From contig DAOVFE010000056.1 in the NCBI GenBank assembly GCA_030673085.1, forward strand, positions 1-8,536: a stretch of 8,536 nucleotides of DNA. The letters run 5' to 3'. How positions within the stretch are numbered: position 1 is the stretch's first letter; each line of letters starts with the position of its first letter. Below the pieces are notes generated by a model that was not told the DNA's origin, made no database searches, and was given only the letters and a program-made list of their open reading frames with translations. Shown in pieces: positions 6,086 through 8,536 of this stretch. The position numbers and the translations under genes are program-made. This DNA is from Anaerolineales bacterium (GTDB lineage: Bacteria; Chloroflexota; Anaerolineae; Anaerolineales; E44-bin32).

Positions 6086-7501
6086 ATGAGATTCCTAAAA
6101 TCAACGATCGTGATTGTGATTCTTCTCTTGGCTCAATTTGCATGCAATTTCCCTGGGGCGCAAGAAGAGGCACCCCCCTCTCAAAATACTGCCGTGTCAG
6201 GCGATACATCTCAGACGCCCATTGCGGCTGCAGAAGCTGGAGCCGATGAATCCGGCGACACTATAGATGCGGCCGGTATCCCTGGGCGTCTCATACATCC
6301 CGATGATCTGGTATATCTCGGCGCATTCAGGTTGCCTGAGGGATCCAATGGCTCAAGCTGGGAATATGGCGGCTATGCTATGACTTTTTATCCGGATGGA
6401 GACCCAAATGGACCTGAAGATGGCTTTCCTGGTTCCATTTTTGCAATTGGTCATGATCATGATCAGCTCGTTTCGGAAATCAGCATCCCGGCACCGGTGA
6501 TTTCACCTTCGAAGAATCTTGACGAGCTGAATACTGCGTCCACACTGCAGGAATTTCACGATATCACCAATGGCCTATTTGGCTATTTAGAGATCCCGCG
6601 GGCGGGACTCGAATATCTCCCTCCCCAGGGCGACCAGGCGAGCGGCAAGCTTCACTTCGCTTGGGGACAACATTTCCAATTCAAGCATGATCCCTCCCAC
6701 GGCTGGAGCGAATTAGATTTATCCGCGCCGAAAACTGCCGGGCTCTGGTACCTGGGTGACTATACTAACTACATCACCAATGATTATCTCTTCGAGATCC
6801 CGGCGTCTTGGGCTGAAGAGAATACGCCTGGCCAGCTTCTGGCAACCGGACGGTTCCGGGATGGAGCCTGGGGCGGGCTGGGACCGGCGCTGCTGAGTTA
6901 TGGCTCGTGGACGGAAGGCAATCCGCCGGCGCCGGGAACGACGCTTTCCAATGTAACAGTGCTGCTGCTCTATGGCATGCATCAAGGCGGAACACCCGAG
7001 ATCGATGTATCCGGTCAAATGAAGATGAAGACTTATAAAGAAGCTGATGAGTGGTCCGGGGGCGCCTGGCTCACCAAGGGGGATAAATCGGCCGTCATCT
7101 TCGTGGGCACGAAGGCGATGGGCAAGTGCTGGTATGGCTTCGCCAACGGCGTGGTTTATCCCATCAGCGGCGACCCGGGCGAAGAGATCCCTGAAGTGCC
7201 GCCGTGGCCTTATGATGACCGCGGCTGGTGGTCTGAAGATATTACAGCGCAGATCATCTTCTATAATCCCGACGATCTGGCCGCGGTTGCACGTGGCGAT
7301 ATGCAAACCTGGGAACCGCAGCCACACGCGTCATTGGAAATTGATGAATATCTATTCGATCCCGGATTCGATTTCGAAAGGGTAAAACGCTACCTGGTTG
7401 GAGCGGTCAGCTTTGATCGGGCTCGTGGCATACTCTATCTATTTGAACGACGCGCGGATGAGGATAAGAGCATCGTCCATGTATTTAAGATTGACGGTTA
7501 A
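6086..7501 (+). CDS. Predicted lipoprotein of unknown function, large extracellular domain
   Basis: This is a 471-residue exported protein with no function I recognise. Residues 1-19 are a signal peptide (MRFLK, then IVIVILLLAQFA), and Cys20 is the likely lipidated residue. The box QFAC is not canonical, because Leu is missing at -3, but AC-N-F-P endings are common in Anaerolineae lipoproteins. Residues 21 to about 65 form a Pro/Ala/Thr/acidic tether. The folded part opens with LVYLGAFRLPEG (75-86), then a Tyr/Gly-rich stretch and IFAIGHDHDQLVSEISIP. It is rich in Trp, Tyr, Gly and Asp and in short strand-like segments. The C-terminus reads VGAVSFDRARGILYLFERRA, like a beta-propeller blade. 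Similar LVYLGAFRLP openings occur, as I recall, in uncharacterised secreted proteins of Chloroflexota and Planctomycetota. The beta-propeller fold is inference. It follows the GH10-like gene and the zinc-ribbon remnant, so an envelope role is plausible, but shared function is not shown. Confidence 0.7.
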   Translation: MRFLKSTIVIVILLLAQFACNFPGAQEEAPPSQNTAVSGDTSQTPIAAAEAGADESGDTIDAAGIPGRLIHPDDLVYLGAFRLPEGSNGSSWEYGGYAMTFYPDGDPNGPEDGFPGSIFAIGHDHDQLVSEISIPAPVISPSKNLDELNTASTLQEFHDITNGLFGYLEIPRAGLEYLPPQGDQASGKLHFAWGQHFQFKHDPSHGWSELDLSAPKTAGLWYLGDYTNYITNDYLFEIPASWAEENTPGQLLATGRFRDGAWGGLGPALLSYGSWTEGNPPAPGTTLSNVTVLLLYGMHQGGTPEIDVSGQMKMKTYKEADEWSGGAWLTKGDKSAVIFVGTKAMGKCWYGFANGVVYPISGDPGEEIPEVPPWPYDDRGWWSEDITAQIIFYNPDDLAAVARGDMQTWEPQPHASLEIDEYLFDPGFDFERVKRYLVGAVSFDRARGILYLFERRADEDKSIVHVFKIDG

Positions 7502-7692
7502 GATGCTACGAGTCGATTTGTGGATTTGATAGATCATTAATTGTACAAGGCGGCTTTCAATGCGGATACTCATGCGCTTGAGGTCAGGCGGATTTATCCT
7601 TTGTATAGTCGCCGGTTATTCGGATCGTACAAAAGAACAGCTATGTGGCTCTTAGAACCATTTTCCCCTGGATTATTGATTAAGGAAAGTGG

Positions 7693-8536
7693 ATGACAAA
7701 CGATCGCTTTGCTGTGGTAGATGGGGAAAGGTTGGAGATTGGGCCCAGAGCAGAGTGCAGCTCAGGGTTGATCGATGCTGTTTTTAAGCAGTTTAGCTTG
7801 GGACCCGCGCTTGAATGGAATGACCTTGGCGGAACTTATAATCTAAATGTATATGTTCGCGCCTCGTCCGGCGAGTACGTTATCCGTGTATATAGACCGT
7901 GGGTAGTCCAAAGCCGTCTTGAGCAATTGCGGATGATTAAGGCCTCTTTAGCAAACGCAGGTTTTCCTGTATCTCAACCTATGACCAGCTTGAAAGGCGA
8001 TAGCAGCATTCAATATCAAGACCGCCTGGTTGAAGTTGAGCTGTTTATCCGCCACACCGGAGTTGCCGATTCCTGGCCGCGCTATGCTATCGCCATGTCG
8101 CTACTGGGAAAACTGCATGATTTTCTTGCCATGAATGTTGCGACGAACTCATTTATCGCTCCTCGCGTGAGCAATTACGGATTGCCTCGGCAGATGCTTA
8201 AATGGATTGCCAATTTAGAACGGAGTCTGCGTCATCTTGAGCAAAATGCGAAATCTGAACGAGCGCTAGCAATTTGCTTTGAGGCTCGTGATCTGTTAAT
8301 GCCTATTGAAAAATGGTGGCAAGATACGGGCTGCCGTTTAATCCAGCAGCCAATTCATGGAGATTATGGCGGCGACAATCTATTATTCGATGACGACCGC
8401 GTTGTAGCGCTGCTTGACTTCGACTTTCTGGCGATAAGGGAACGCGCTTTCGAAATTGCCTATTGCCTATACTGGATGCTACTGCGCTTGGAGGGTCGAA
8501 AGCCGGCAGAATGCTATTCGTGGAACAGAGTCGGCC
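7693..8536 (+). CDS. APH/choline-kinase-family phosphotransferase, truncated by the window end
   Basis: The frame is open to the last base: 281 complete codons are visible and no stop is reached. It encodes a predicted small-molecule kinase of the aminoglycoside phosphotransferase fold (PF01636-like). The catalytic loop is IHGDYGGDNLLF at 221-232, with Asp224 as base and Asn229 as metal ligand. The metal-binding Asp follows in LLDFDF (Asp242, Asp244). The N-lobe has a WNDLGGTYNLNVYVR loop and strand (42-56) and VIRVYRP (63-69), where Arg65 occupies the usual nucleotide-contact strand. LLGKLHDFL at 137-145 is also typical of the family. AAGGA at 7682-7686, six bases before the ATG, supports the start. 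Substrates in this family range from antibiotics to choline, homoserine and sugars, and nothing visible decides between them. Resistance should not be assumed. The preceding 191 bases contain no gene. Confidence 0.8.
   Translation, partial: MTNDRFAVVDGERLEIGPRAECSSGLIDAVFKQFSLGPALEWNDLGGTYNLNVYVRASSGEYVIRVYRPWVVQSRLEQLRMIKASLANAGFPVSQPMTSLKGDSSIQYQDRLVEVELFIRHTGVADSWPRYAIAMSLLGKLHDFLAMNVATNSFIAPRVSNYGLPRQMLKWIANLERSLRHLEQNAKSERALAICFEARDLLMPIEKWWQDTGCRLIQQPIHGDYGGDNLLFDDDRVVALLDFDFLAIRERAFEIAYCLYWMLLRLEGRKPAECYSWNRVG

Noticed and set aside
6719..7327. A 202-codon minus-strand frame inside the lipoprotein gene
   Set aside because: Its product is an Arg/His/Pro-rich shadow typical of the opposite strand of GC-leaning coding DNA. 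The + strand gene there has a clear signal peptide and ribosome binding site.
7541..7632. TTGTACAA palindrome at 7541-7548 and a GTACAA word at 7627-7632
   Set aside because: These are short words with irregular spacing and no matching promoter. An eight-base palindrome is expected by chance.
7693..8536. Reading the terminal kinase as an antibiotic-resistance gene
   Set aside because: The visible motifs are shared by the whole APH/choline-kinase fold, and nothing in the sequence or neighbours points to an aminoglycoside or macrolide substrate.

Overview
All intact genes in this window lie on the + strand. Base composition is moderate (roughly half G+C by eye). Several features suggest a Chloroflexota bacterium of the Anaerolineae type: the lipoprotein signal ending in Ala-Cys-Asn-Phe-Pro, the Rv2578c/SPL-type radical SAM protein beside an AlkD-like protein, and a GH10-like exoenzyme held by a C-terminal membrane helix. 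This assignment is inferred from protein style only. There is no rRNA, tRNA or marker gene to confirm it.

Region 1 (37-1988) is a two-gene operon with a 4-base ATGA overlap. The first gene is a HEAT-type DNA alkylation repair protein of the AlkD family, with the expected Trp/Asp/Arg/Trp active-site set. The second is a spore-photoproduct-lyase-like radical SAM protein. Its C-terminus is a complete helix-hairpin-helix domain resembling the 8-kDa domain of family X DNA polymerases, but it lacks the lyase lysine. The pair reads as a DNA-repair module and is the most interesting item here.

Region 2 (2175-2908) is a single methyltransferase gene closely resembling the N,N-dimethyltransferases of amino-sugar biosynthesis (DesVI/TylM1 type). 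A hairpin terminator overlaps its stop codon.

Region 3 (2909-3603) has no intact gene. It contains scraps of possible coding remnant, including one resembling a transposase C-terminus, and a promoter directly before the next gene.

Region 4 (3604-7501) concerns the cell envelope. It holds a divergent GH10-like glycoside hydrolase with N- and C-terminal membrane segments, a decayed gene for a zinc-ribbon membrane protein (two metal-ligand cysteines changed to tyrosine, in-frame stops, a frameshift), and a large lipoprotein of unknown function.

Region 5 (7693-end) is the start of an aminoglycoside phosphotransferase/choline-kinase-fold gene that is cut off by the window edge.

No CRISPR array, complete insertion sequence, RNA gene or phage structure was seen.
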